A stretch of 13,475 nt of DNA, taken from positions 1-13,475 of the forward strand of contig JAEYUK010000144.1 in the NCBI GenBank assembly GCA_023432655.1, written 5' to 3'. The notes below the pieces were generated by a model, which saw only the letters and a program-made list of their open reading frames with translations, ran no database searches and had not been told where the DNA came from. The position numbers were made by a program, and so were the translations under genes. Of this stretch, positions 1 to 7,674 are shown in pieces. Source of the DNA: Pseudomonadota bacterium. GTDB taxonomy: Bacteria; Bdellovibrionota; Bacteriovoracia; Bacteriovoracales; Bacteriovoracaceae. Positions within the stretch are counted from its first letter, which is position 1; each line of letters starts with the position of its first letter.

Positions 1-519
1 TGCACCACCAGCGGGACCTTCGGGAGTTGCCGCGGACACGGCTTCCAAAGTTTTAGGAGTCCACTTTCCTGACTCCCATGACAGGACCTGCCCATCAACT
101 GCATTCATTTGAACTAGCTGCTTACTCGTTTGGGACATAAGTGATACAGGCACTGCTTGAATGGCCTGAAATGAATAAACTTTTTCTGTCGTCGTTTTAT
201 CAGTGACTCGGATACTTACTGCATTACCAACAGGCACATTGGCGAGAACATCACTTAGATTACATGCAGGGAAACTAAGCTTAACGTGGAAAACGCCTTG
301 AGAAAGTTCAACCCCAGCTAATTCTTGGGTACACAAAATCACATTAAGCTGGTCTGAGTAGGCCAAATCGAATTTTAAATTAACACTTCCATTAACCGGC
401 GAACCATTGCTATTAACTAATCTTCCCGAATAACTTAGTGAGGTTGAGGCAAAACTCTGTTCCATACTCGTTATGAGTATTAAAATTAATGAACCAAGAA
501 TTTTGGAATAAATACCCAT
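1..519 (-). CDS. Secreted tail-fibre/adhesin-like protein, N-terminal part (C-terminus beyond the left edge)
   Basis: The frame is open from an ATG at 519 to the left edge, giving 173 residues. Residues 1-24 look like a signal peptide: a short start with K6, a hydrophobic run LGSLILILITS, and a cleavage site after SFA. A beta-rich domain follows, opening with LSYSGRLVNSNGSPVNGSVN. This resembles the N-terminal domain of secreted 'tail fiber domain' proteins that are common in Bdellovibrio-like bacteria (recalled, not searched). Residues 141-153 (DGQVLSWESGKWT) match the GQVLxWxxxxW linker that usually precedes the fibre stalk, and the end turns Gly/Pro/Ala-rich (PEGPAGGA). Two cysteines (63 and 86) may pair. 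No good Shine-Dalgarno is near the ATG; an AGAGGG lies about 22 bases upstream. It lies 67 bp after the ligase gene on the same strand, with no clear terminator between. The role as a surface fibre or prey-binding adhesin is inference. Confidence 0.75.
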   Translation of the reverse strand, partial: MGIYSKILGSLILILITSMEQSFASTSLSYSGRLVNSNGSPVNGSVNLKFDLAYSDQLNVILCTQELAGVELSQGVFHVKLSFPACNLSDVLANVPVGNAVSIRVTDKTTTEKVYSFQAIQAVPVSLMSQTSKQLVQMNAVDGQVLSWESGKWTPKTLEAVSAATPEGPAGGA

Positions 520-586
520 AAATTTAAAAAAGGTTAAAACCCTCTTAATTTATCGGCAGTTTTCGGAATGTTTTTAAAGTCTTAGG

Positions 587-1540
587 TTAGAAATTTTTCA
601 TTGAATAATCTGCACGCTCTTTCGCAAGTAAATCCTTAGGAGCTTCATTTCTAATCTTCTCAAGCCGAGGGACAAGACCTGCTAAGTTCGCGATTTGTAT
701 ACCAAGACCTGGCCGAGCATTAAGCTCAAGTAGAATTGGCCCTTGATCCGGAGTTAAGACGATATCCACTCCCAAGTAACCCAATTCCACCATGTCATAG
801 CATTGGGCCGCCAGTTCCAAAATTTCCCGCCAGAAAGGAAGTTTTAGATTAGAAATCTTATTACCAGTGTCCGGATGAGTATCAATCACTTGGTTTCTAA
901 TAACAGCATTATTAGTCCACCCGTTAGAAAGATTAAGACCTGCCCCAATCGCTCCTTGATGGAGATTAGCTCTCCCATCAGAAGATTTGGTAGGAAGCCG
1001 AACCATACTCATCACCGGAAAACCTTCAAACACGATAACCCTGATGTCAGGAATCCCACCATAGGAGAAATCATCAAAGATAGGATGCTTATCAATTTTT
1101 GCCTGAATGATGGCCATGTCACTCTGTCCACCGAGAGAGTAAAGGCCCGAAAGAATTCCGGAAATATGATGTTTAACTTCATCAATCTCCATCAGCCTAT
1201 CATTTGAGCGACGGCATAAAATATGGATTTCTCCGTTGCGCTCTTCTTTTATCACTTCTTTGACGACAATGATCCCGTTACCTTGTGATCCCTTGGCCGG
1301 TTTAATCACGAAAGAATCGTAGTTCATAAGTTTCAAGTGAAGATTTTTTAGCGATCCGTAGTTCTCAACGATCAGATAATTCTCAGGCGTAGGAATCCCC
1401 CAGGCCAGAGCACGCTGAGCTGTCAGAATTTTATTATCAACAAGAGGATAATTGGATCTTTTATTGTGGCGAAGGATGTATCTTCCCACACGGTTATTGA
1501 TCCCCAATATCCCCATTTTTTTTAAGTCATGGAAGATCAT
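587..1540 (-). CDS. RimK-like ATP-grasp ligase (alpha-L-glutamate ligase-like protein)
   Basis: This 317-aa cytoplasmic protein has ATP-grasp features. The nucleotide-binding lysines and Gly-rich loop are in FVIKPAKGSQGNG (about 77-89). A conserved DGRANLHQGAIGAG lies at about 188-201. The metal-binding Glu and Asn are in LLELNARPG (E272, N274). The N-terminus GINNRVGRYILRHN followed by YPLVDNKILT is typical of the RimK-related family TIGR02291 rather than of ribosomal RimK. Such enzymes join an amino acid to a carboxylate or amine using ATP; the substrate of this family is unknown to me. It is the last gene of the operon. Its ATG overlaps the end of the 7TM gene by 14 bases, and AGAGGG lies 8 bases upstream, inside that gene. 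Family assignment is firm; the reaction is inference. Confidence 0.9.
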   Translation of the reverse strand: MIFHDLKKMGILGINNRVGRYILRHNKRSNYPLVDNKILTAQRALAWGIPTPENYLIVENYGSLKNLHLKLMNYDSFVIKPAKGSQGNGIIVVKEVIKEERNGEIHILCRRSNDRLMEIDEVKHHISGILSGLYSLGGQSDMAIIQAKIDKHPIFDDFSYGGIPDIRVIVFEGFPVMSMVRLPTKSSDGRANLHQGAIGAGLNLSNGWTNNAVIRNQVIDTHPDTGNKISNLKLPFWREILELAAQCYDMVELGYLGVDIVLTPDQGPILLELNARPGLGIQIANLAGLVPRLEKIRNEAPKDLLAKERADYSMKNF

Positions 1541-3137
1541 GGATTTGACCCTCTTTCTTTTTCTTCTGCCGCACTAAATCTCTAAATCGTAAGAATTCAG
1601 AAATGCGGTAGCCCTTATACTTACCAACCAAAATAAGAAGACCGATGATGGTGATAAGAAGTTCAGGGTTCGTGAAAATGAACATTTCAAGAGACGAAAT
1701 AAAATACAGGGAATAAACGAGGACTGAGATAACTAGCGTACCCAGTAATGTTTTAAGAGTATTAAAGATACCTTCCTCGGCCAGCTGAATTGAAAGCCTC
1801 TCGATAATTGTTGTCACGATAACAATTGGGAAAAAGGCCAGATGCTTCTGAGAAATGGAAGTGAGGTCTACGCTGAAGAAGGCGTAACTAATCATTAGGA
1901 GTATGATCAAGGTTAAAATGATTGAAAGACGAGGGACTGCCAGGAGATAAAACTTATCCAGAATATACCTCTCCCCAATTCCCACCACGACCACAATCGC
2001 AAAAAACAGCATCCCAAAACCGAAGGAAGTTTCTTTGAAGAAAAGGGCCAGAAGAATCGGAGTAAATATCCCAAAGGTCGGGACCCCAATGATATTTCTC
2101 GCAAGTGACAACACTAAAGTTCCAATAGGAATCAAAAGGATTGTCGTAAACATCGTCTGAAGCGGCAAAGGGAGACGATAGAGGCTTAGTTTAGAAAAGA
2201 TTGAATCAGACTTCACAACTTCTTTCTTGAACTCTTCTCTGTTGTATTTGTTGATTCTTGCCCGTTCTGCGTGAATCGAATAACTCACATTCTTTTTAGA
2301 GAGAATCTTTTCTACTTCTTCATAGTTTCTGAAGATAACCATATAATTATCAGGTCTTTCTCCGAAGAAGCCACGGTTGGTATCAACCGGTATCCAGCGG
2401 TTACTTAAAAAAACTTCGTTCGCGAAGGTGAATCTAATTTTAGTTTCCTGAGCTTCTTTTAATTCAGGCATGCGGATCATTACTACGATTCGTGATGGTA
2501 CTCCTTTACGTCTGGCAATGATGTTAAAAAGCTTCGCCTTAATCAGGGGAGAACCTTTCCCTGTATTCAATGTCTCATGAATCGTTTTTACTGCAGTATT
2601 ACGTTGAATCTCTTCTTCGATGTAATAATAAATCTTTCGTACTAAAGACGTTTTGTCTTCAGTCCCCTCTAAGATGGCATTCTCCAGAGTTTGAATTGAT
2701 TCGATGTCTTCCGGTAAAAGCTCCGGTACTTTTAAGAATTTTCTAAGTCCCTTAGGGTAACTAACAGAGTAATCCTTCGGAATATTTTTGTATGAAACAT
2801 GGTTGAGATCCACCCTGGCAGAGAAAGTCATACGTCGGGTAATCGGTTCTTTGGATGACCAGGTCGCAATACTGGAATCAGAAACGGAATCTACGAAAAC
2901 CTCGACCCCTTTACTGCGTAACTTTTCATCAGTAATTTTCTGACCGGCACCTGATTTAGGGATAGGGAATGAAAAACTTAAAGGGCTTCCTTTCGGTTTA
3001 ACCGACAGATGAAAATCCCAGACATCATCCACCATCTGAGGGATCAAAGATAGATTAAGGACCTCGGATTTATAAAAGAGAATACCTATTGGGAAAAAAA
3101 TCAGAAAAGCGGTGATAGTAACAATTAACTTTTTCAT
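1527..3137 (-). CDS. Inactive transglutaminase-like domain fused to seven transmembrane helices
   Basis: The 536-aa protein has an N-terminal membrane segment (about 4-22), then a periplasmic region to about residue 315 that contains a transglutaminase-like fold. Where active enzymes have a catalytic Cys, this one reads GKGSPLIKAKLFNIIARRKG (193-212). Where they have His it reads FTFANEVF (237-244). Only the Asp in WIPVD (252) remains, so it should bind rather than catalyse. About seven hydrophobic helices follow (327-346, 352-367, 372-388, 403-423, 433-446, 464-482, 491-506), with the family-typical GVPTFGIFTPILLALFFKET at 351-370. A basic C-terminal tail (QKKKKEG) faces the cytoplasm. It starts 2 bases after the protease stop and overlaps the ligase gene. 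The context suggests a membrane sensor or scaffold linking periplasmic protease and cytoplasmic ligase (inference). Family identification is strong. Confidence 0.92.
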   Translation of the reverse strand: MKKLIVTITAFLIFFPIGILFYKSEVLNLSLIPQMVDDVWDFHLSVKPKGSPLSFSFPIPKSGAGQKITDEKLRSKGVEVFVDSVSDSSIATWSSKEPITRRMTFSARVDLNHVSYKNIPKDYSVSYPKGLRKFLKVPELLPEDIESIQTLENAILEGTEDKTSLVRKIYYYIEEEIQRNTAVKTIHETLNTGKGSPLIKAKLFNIIARRKGVPSRIVVMIRMPELKEAQETKIRFTFANEVFLSNRWIPVDTNRGFFGERPDNYMVIFRNYEEVEKILSKKNVSYSIHAERARINKYNREEFKKEVVKSDSIFSKLSLYRLPLPLQTMFTTILLIPIGTLVLSLARNIIGVPTFGIFTPILLALFFKETSFGFGMLFFAIVVVVGIGERYILDKFYLLAVPRLSIILTLIILLMISYAFFSVDLTSISQKHLAFFPIVIVTTIIERLSIQLAEEGIFNTLKTLLGTLVISVLVYSLYFISSLEMFIFTNPELLITIIGLLILVGKYKGYRISEFLRFRDLVRQKKKKEGQIHDLP

Positions 3138-3139
3138 GA

Positions 3140-3622
3140 TTAGTCACCCAGCACATGAGAGCGTGCCACATCAACAATGAATCGGCCCAAAAGAAGATTT
3201 CGGCCTACGAGAAATTTATATTCCATGCTAGATCGATCATTGAGGTTAATTAAAACCTCTCTTTCGATATTGCCCATTTTTATTTTTTCTTTAATCACAT
3301 AGCGCTTGCTGATAAAGCCTGAAGTATTAGAAACTCTCTGTGTGGTATCAACTTTACGGACAACTTCAACTATTTTGCCTTCAGAATCTACTGTCTGAAA
3401 TTTAACGAATAACTCTCCCCGCTGTTCAACTTCTTCAATATTCACAGCATGAAGGGAAGTTGTTTTCGCTCCGGTATCAATTCTCGCCTTGTGTTTGATT
3501 TTTAATTCAGGCAGGGAAACCCACTCCACTCGACCGATAAGAACTTTCTCTTTAAGGAGTTGAGAATAAGCGGGTGAGACAACTCCCTGACTTAGAAAGA
3601 GTAAGAGTAAAAAAACCTTCAA
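3140..3622 (-). CDS. Periplasmic retropepsin-like aspartic protease ('ATP-dependent zinc protease' family, PF05618)
   Basis: This 160-aa protein has a signal peptide (residues 1-20, cleavage after AYS). The single pepsin-type catalytic motif is ARIDTGAKTTSLHA (Asp49), as in retropepsins, which act as dimers. The family C-terminal motif NLNDRSSMEYKFLVGRN (127-142) is followed by GRFIVDVARSHVL. The zinc/ATP name in databases is widely considered a misnomer; the sequence shows an Asp-Thr-Gly site and no zinc motif. The start is TTG at 3622, preceded by AAAGG 8 bases upstream. No ATG lies just upstream in frame, and the hydrophobic signal begins at once, so TTG is well supported. It is the first gene of the cassette with the 7TM protein and the RimK-like ligase, a neighbourhood known in other proteobacteria. 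Its substrate is unknown. Confidence 0.9.
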   Translation of the reverse strand: MKVFLLLLFLSQGVVSPAYSQLLKEKVLIGRVEWVSLPELKIKHKARIDTGAKTTSLHAVNIEEVEQRGELFVKFQTVDSEGKIVEVVRKVDTTQRVSNTSGFISKRYVIKEKIKMGNIEREVLINLNDRSSMEYKFLVGRNLLLGRFIVDVARSHVLGD

Positions 3623-3656
3623 GCTTATGCCTTTGTGGATCTGTGAAACTTCCTAA

Positions 3657-3685
3657 ATAATAATATTGCTTAATCTTCTCGGCAA
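3657..3685 (-). promoter_or_regulatory. Putative promoter of the protease/7TM/ligase operon
   Basis: On the minus strand TTGCCG (3685-3680), a 17-base spacer and TATTAT (3662-3657) form a plausible sigma-70 promoter. The predicted start near 3650 leaves a leader of about 28 bases before the TTG start at 3622. It is seen by eye only. Confidence 0.4.
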
Positions 3686-3797
3686 CAGAGATTCAGAAGC
3701 TAAGTAATTAAATATATAGGGCGACAAACGGTCAAAGAATCACTCATTAAATTATCGATTGATCCGATAAGGTTATACATCCAAACAAGGGGGACTT

Positions 3798-3962
3798 ATG
3801 CCTTATAAAGTGACTTCTTTTTTTACTTTTTGCTTTCTCTTTACTGTCTGTAGCTTTCTGGCAGTTCACCATGCCCATATGAAATCTCCAACTCAGTCGC
3901 GTGAAATCGCCAGCTGGGGTAAGACAGTACACCCTTGGTATGATGCCAGTTACAAACTTTAG
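3798..3962 (+). CDS. Small secreted or membrane-anchored protein, 54 aa, unknown
   Basis: An ATG at 3798 is preceded by AAGGGGG with a 4-base spacer, a strong ribosome binding site. The frame encodes 54 residues. Residues 5-23 are strongly hydrophobic and Phe-rich after a single Lys (MPYKVTSFFTFCFLF), so this is a signal peptide or anchor, with possible cleavage after VHHA. No lipobox is convincing, because the residues before Cys18 are Thr-Val. The mature part would be only about 28 residues: basic and aromatic, ending WYDASYKL. The gene stands alone between two minus-strand operons and ends one base-pair stem before a hairpin. An antisense frame at 3747-3932 has no such signals. I recognise no family; function unknown. 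Confidence 0.6.
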   Translation: MPYKVTSFFTFCFLFTVCSFLAVHHAHMKSPTQSREIASWGKTVHPWYDASYKL

Positions 3963-3969
3963 TCAGTTC

Positions 3970-4008
3970 GGGATGGAATTTCCTTTAGTTAGTTCCATCC
4001 CTACTTTT
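3970..4008 (+). terminator. Inverted repeat between convergent genes, possible terminator
   Basis: GGGATGGAA (3970-3978) pairs perfectly with TTCCATCCC (3993-4001) across a 14-base loop, followed on the plus strand by TACTTTT. It begins 7 bases after the stop of the small secreted gene. Its last base is the first base of the converging stop codon of the peptide-binding protein. The U-tract is weak on the plus strand and absent on the minus strand. Confidence 0.45.
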
Positions 4009-5743
4009 GAACTTTAAGGTACTTAACGTAGTTTCTGATAATTGAAGATTTCCGGAAGTTTTTAATTTCCGGGTAATGAAGCACAAACGAACTCTCATAC
4101 ATCATCGGAATCCAGGGCAAATCTTCAAAAATGATCTCTTCCATTTCGTGGAAAATTTTATCCCGCTGATCCAGGTTGGTTGTCATTTTAAGCTCGTGAT
4201 AAAGTTCATCTACGCGCGGATTGGAATATCCGGACTTATTAACTCCGGGAAAGTTAGCACTATAGAGGAGTTGAAGGATATTCTCTCCGTCAGGGTAATC
4301 AAATAGCCAGTTATCTGTGAAAAACATGAGCTGACCGGCCCTCCCCTTTTGAAGGAATTCGCTAAAGGAAAGGACTTCGATTTCGACTTTGAGTCCAATC
4401 TTTTCAAGCTGTTCTTTAATAAAGTTAGCTTCTTTAATGTTTACCGCCTGAGTCCCCCGGGTTGAGTAAATAATTTTGGGAACCTGAGAAGGTGAACTGA
4501 ACCCGGCTTCTTTTATGAAGGCGCGGGACTTTTCCGGATCGTAGATAAAGCGAAAATCTTTGGCAGGCATATATCCCGAAATTCCGGGAACAAGTAAGGA
4601 GTTTGCCCGTAAGTTGGTATTACTGGAAAGTAACTTAATATATTCGTCATAATTGATGGCATAAGCGATCGCCTGGCGAAGCGACTTACTTTTACCTAAA
4701 AGCGGATCATTCATGTTGAAGGCAAGCCAGCGGTTAGCGAGGATAGGAAAATGCTTCAGCTCGAGTTGACGTTTTTTAATCTCCTGTTCGAGTTCCCCTG
4801 ATTCGTCATAAAGCTGATCGATGTAGGTTTTAGGAACTGTTAAAAGATCGAACTCCCGGTTAAAGAACTTATCCCACCTTTCTTTTTCGTTATTAACTAC
4901 TTCAAAATGTATTGAATCAATGAAAGGTAGTTTTTCCTTTGAGGAAGATAGTAGTTTCTGGACGTTGGCATAGCGGTCACCAGAAGTTGGATAAAAAGCA
5001 TCCCGGTAGTCAGCGTTCTTCAGCATAACTAATGAGCCTTCCTGTTCACCTTGATAAATGTAAGGGCCTGTTCCAACCAGGACATCATCCAATTTATTTT
5101 TGGTGTATTTCACCAGTTCCCATGGAACAGGAACGAGAAAGTTCAGGGCCAGATAATAATTAATATTAGGCTCGCTCTTAAGAAGTTCGATTTCTAATGT
5201 ATATTTATCCAGTGCACGCACACCTTTCATAGGAAATTTGGGGAGATTTTCCCAATTGCCGCTTACCAGAGAATCATAATTCTGAAATCCTTCGATTAGA
5301 CCATTAAAAATCCCTCTTCCAGGACTTTTTAACTCTTCCAGTGAGAGACGTTTAAATTGAGTTACAAAATCTTCAGCAACCAATTCCCGGACCTCACCGT
5401 CGAAGGCCGGATGAGGATGAAAGAAAACATTTTTCTTTAAACGGACGACAACTAATTTCCCCTTGTTAGATATTTTTGGAAAACCTTCTGCAATAAGCGG
5501 TTGAAGTTCATAAGGTCGTTTCAAGTAATGATACTGATAAAGAGGTTCCATGACTTGAGCTGAAACGAATAGGGAATCATCACTATAAGCTTTAGCAGGA
5601 TCCAAACTTTCCACTTTATTATCTAAAGAAAGTCGGAGATGAGTTTTTGCGACTGGAGAGATGTTTAATTTCTTCCAACTCCAGACGGCAAGGGTAAGAA
5701 AACCTAAAGACAAAATAACTAAGACAATTGTACTTTTTCTCAT
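4001..5743 (-). CDS. Peptide/oligopeptide-type substrate-binding protein (SBP family 5)
   Basis: The 580-aa protein begins with a signal peptide or uncleaved anchor (MRKSTIVLVILSLGFLTLAV). It contains no cysteine at all, so it is not a lipoprotein like most Gram-negative relatives that need an anchor. Family-5 (DppA/OppA-like) hallmarks are RLSLDNKVESLDPAKAYSDD near residue 40, PLIAEGFPKISNKGK, LVGTGPYIY near 225, RWLAFNMNDPLL, SLRQAIAYAINYDEYIK near 360, and DYPDGENILQLLYS near 490. It binds peptides or similar solutes in the periplasm for an ABC importer, but no permease or ATPase gene is in the window. Its ATG overlaps the FAD oxidoreductase stop as ATGA, so translation is probably coupled. 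Solute identity cannot be read from sequence. Confidence 0.9.
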   Translation of the reverse strand: MRKSTIVLVILSLGFLTLAVWSWKKLNISPVAKTHLRLSLDNKVESLDPAKAYSDDSLFVSAQVMEPLYQYHYLKRPYELQPLIAEGFPKISNKGKLVVVRLKKNVFFHPHPAFDGEVRELVAEDFVTQFKRLSLEELKSPGRGIFNGLIEGFQNYDSLVSGNWENLPKFPMKGVRALDKYTLEIELLKSEPNINYYLALNFLVPVPWELVKYTKNKLDDVLVGTGPYIYQGEQEGSLVMLKNADYRDAFYPTSGDRYANVQKLLSSSKEKLPFIDSIHFEVVNNEKERWDKFFNREFDLLTVPKTYIDQLYDESGELEQEIKKRQLELKHFPILANRWLAFNMNDPLLGKSKSLRQAIAYAINYDEYIKLLSSNTNLRANSLLVPGISGYMPAKDFRFIYDPEKSRAFIKEAGFSSPSQVPKIIYSTRGTQAVNIKEANFIKEQLEKIGLKVEIEVLSFSEFLQKGRAGQLMFFTDNWLFDYPDGENILQLLYSANFPGVNKSGYSNPRVDELYHELKMTTNLDQRDKIFHEMEEIIFEDLPWIPMMYESSFVLHYPEIKNFRKSSIIRNYVKYLKVQK

Positions 5744-6903
5744 AGCGGAAGATCTACTGACTTAAACTGATTGAAGAATGACTCTGATTTAATGCCTAAA
5801 ACAATTTCGGCCATATCTTTACCGGAGTGGAATCCCAATCCCATTCCATGACCACTAAAGCCTCCGATGAAAAATGTTTCCACCGGAGCTTTAATTCTGC
5901 CGGCGAGAGGGAGTTCATGTTCAGTGAACCCCATAGTGCCAGACCAGCGATCGATCACTTTATATTTAAGTCCCAATTGCTCAGAGACGTACTGTTCAAG
6001 GCCACGTTGAATCTTGGGAGAAATTTTTTCATAGTCTCCAACTTCACCCTTCTCATCTAAGAGGCGTTTTCCTCCAATCAGGAGAACTCTCTCCCCCGCT
6101 TTTCGCCAATACACCCGCTCAGGAGAATCATAGTAGAGAGAGGGACAATTGAATCCTTCTTCGATCTCTACAGCGAGCATCTGAGCTCTTCTTGGAGTAA
6201 TGATATTTTGAAAAGGTGTTGCGAACTGAGGGAAGTAGCCATTTAAGGCCAGGACGACTTGCTTTGACTTGATAAATTGATTTTCTGTTCGCACACCCTT
6301 ATCAGCAATTTCAAATGCCATGGACCCTTCAATAAGTTCAACACCTCTTTCCGAAAGAATACTTTTTAAAGAACGAAGTAAGTCAACGGGGTTAATTTTA
6401 TATTCAGGACCGTTCTCGAATGAGCCCAGGAAAGTCTTTTGAAGCGAAAGGGGTAACCTAGAAGCATCTGTCCAGTTAAAGTTAAACGACTCCGGAGAAA
6501 AGCCACCTTCCTGCAAAGCATTTTTTTGCTGATCGGATCTCATAAGAGTAGAAGAAGTCGTCGCTTCGAACGGAATCTGGCATTTCTTTAAGATGTGCTC
6601 ATGAACCAGAGCTAAAGACTCTACGGCAAAAAGATAGAGACTCTTGGCCTTCTCATCACCCCAGTCTTGAACTAATGACTTGTAAAAAGAGACGCTGCCT
6701 TTAGTGAGAAAACCGGCATTCCGGCCAGAAGCTCCTGCTCCACAAAAGCGTCTTTCCAGAATCGTAACCTTTAGGTCCGGTCTCATTTCCGTTAACCAGT
6801 AGGCCGTTGAGAGGCCAACATGGCCACCACCTACAATCAGGATATCTGTTGAAGTATCTGCGACTGCAGATGAATTATTTCTAAACCAATGTGAAGTTGT
6901 CAT
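5740..6903 (-). CDS. FAD-dependent amine/amino-acid oxidoreductase (DAO family, PuuB-like)
   Basis: This 387-aa soluble protein has a Rossmann FAD site at TDILIVGGGHVGLSTAYWL (19-37), with the ribose-binding Glu50 in TILERR. GAGASGRNAGF (55-65) is typical of the DAO subgroup that includes gamma-glutamylputrescine oxidase, as are RWSGTMGFTEHELPLAG (319-335) and the C-terminal FAD motif GGFSGHGMGLGFHSGK (347-362). The length fits the family. No signal peptide is visible, so it should be cytoplasmic, oxidising an amine or amino acid. The start at 6903 has only GAGG one base upstream, which is poor; no better in-frame start exists before the FAD motif. It lies between an 80-aa unknown and a peptide-binding protein, which suggests uptake and oxidation of an amine- or amino-acid-like solute (inference). 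Confidence 0.88.
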   Translation of the reverse strand: MTTSHWFRNNSSAVADTSTDILIVGGGHVGLSTAYWLTEMRPDLKVTILERRFCGAGASGRNAGFLTKGSVSFYKSLVQDWGDEKAKSLYLFAVESLALVHEHILKKCQIPFEATTSSTLMRSDQQKNALQEGGFSPESFNFNWTDASRLPLSLQKTFLGSFENGPEYKINPVDLLRSLKSILSERGVELIEGSMAFEIADKGVRTENQFIKSKQVVLALNGYFPQFATPFQNIITPRRAQMLAVEIEEGFNCPSLYYDSPERVYWRKAGERVLLIGGKRLLDEKGEVGDYEKISPKIQRGLEQYVSEQLGLKYKVIDRWSGTMGFTEHELPLAGRIKAPVETFFIGGFSGHGMGLGFHSGKDMAEIVLGIKSESFFNQFKSVDLPL

Positions 6904-6930
6904 ACCTCATGATAGCAACTTGCTGAAAAC

Positions 6931-7173
6931 TCAGGAAGCTTTTTTGGTAGTCTTGATTTCAGGGTAGAATTCTTCTTCGTACTCGCTCTTGAATTTAAGA
7001 AAAAGCTGATAATTTCGAAACTCGGTTTCGGACATCATCCCTATTTGCTCATCTAATGACCTTTTAAAGCACATATCGATAAAATTGAGATGGAAGGGGT
7101 CCAAATCAATGAAAAAGGCTTCCGTAAGAGGAACTGTCTTGAGTAAATCTTTTAAGCTTTTGGCATGGTACAT
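6931..7173 (-). CDS. Conserved-looking small cytoplasmic protein, 80 aa, unknown
   Basis: The ATG at 7173 has an excellent ribosome binding site (AGGAAGGAG, 7 bases upstream), so the gene is almost certainly real. The protein has no signal peptide or membrane helix. It has an aromatic-rich centre (TEAFFIDLDPFHLNFIDMCF) and predicted helices, including FRNYQLFLKFKSEYEEEFY, and it ends in a basic tail (KTTKKAS). It is the first gene of the operon, 27 bases ahead of the FAD oxidoreductase. I recognise no family. No promoter with a good -35 and -10 could be picked in the 156-bp divergent gap (7174-7329) shared with the GreB operon. Confidence 0.7.
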   Translation of the reverse strand: MYHAKSLKDLLKTVPLTEAFFIDLDPFHLNFIDMCFKRSLDEQIGMMSETEFRNYQLFLKFKSEYEEEFYPEIKTTKKAS

Positions 7174-7329
7174 ATCACCACTCCTTCCTATCCCTCGTAT
7201 CGGTATTTGGAGCTTGTGAGTGAAGAAGCTTTTAAAAAAAGTTCCCGATGGGATAATAGCTAGTTAGAACTACCATACCGTTTCGATCAAGAAAGACTTT
7301 TAGCTTTAACCATGGCAGAATAAAGAGAT

Positions 7330-7674
7330 ATGCAAAATTTTTGGCAAAACTTCCTGATAGAAATTGGCCTCTTCACATTTTTAGGGGTGCTCTATTATTT
7401 TTATCAGCGCAGAAAAATCATCCATTACGAAGAGAATAAAACCCCTCTGGTTATGGGTTTTATACTCCAATCTTGTCTCATGGAAAAAAAAGAAGACGAG
7501 CCTTCCGAAATCGATCACTTGATTGAAGCTTTGGATGATTATCTTCATAATAAAACTCCCTTTCCTCCTGTGGCCCTCTTAAAGCATTACCTGAATTCTG
7601 ATTCCTGTTCAGATGAGCTAAGAGATGTTATCTCTTCCGGATTGCAAGAGATTGAGAACGATGGAAAAAAATAA
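7330..7674 (+). CDS. Membrane-anchored small protein, 114 aa, unknown
   Basis: One N-terminal transmembrane helix (about residues 8-25, LIEIGLFTFLGVLYYFY) is followed by RRK, so the remaining ~85 residues should lie in the cytoplasm. That part is acidic and helical (EIDHLIEALDDYLHNKTPF and SDELRDVISSGLQEIENDG). The start at 7330 has only a weak AAAGAG just upstream. Its last 14 bases overlap the greB start, so the two are translated from one message. I recognise no family. Placement ahead of a transcription elongation factor is suggestive but not informative about function. Confidence 0.7.
   Translation: MQNFWQNFLIEIGLFTFLGVLYYFYQRRKIIHYEENKTPLVMGFILQSCLMEKKEDEPSEIDHLIEALDDYLHNKTPFPPVALLKHYLNSDSCSDELRDVISSGLQEIENDGKK

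Noticed and set aside
875..1207. 110-codon plus-strand frame opposite the RimK-like ligase
   Set aside because: It is a mirror frame of a firmly identified gene, with no ribosome binding site and no domain pattern. Similar mirror frames at 7810-8103 and 8551-8829 were dropped for the same reason.
3747..3932. 61-codon minus-strand frame antisense to the 54-aa secreted gene
   Set aside because: It has no ribosome binding site, and its protein has no signal or domain pattern. The opposite strand has a better start, a ribosome binding site and a signal peptide.
7625..7660. Longer GreB start at 7625
   Set aside because: It would add 12 residues unlike GreB; the family N-terminus starts at the ATG at 7661.
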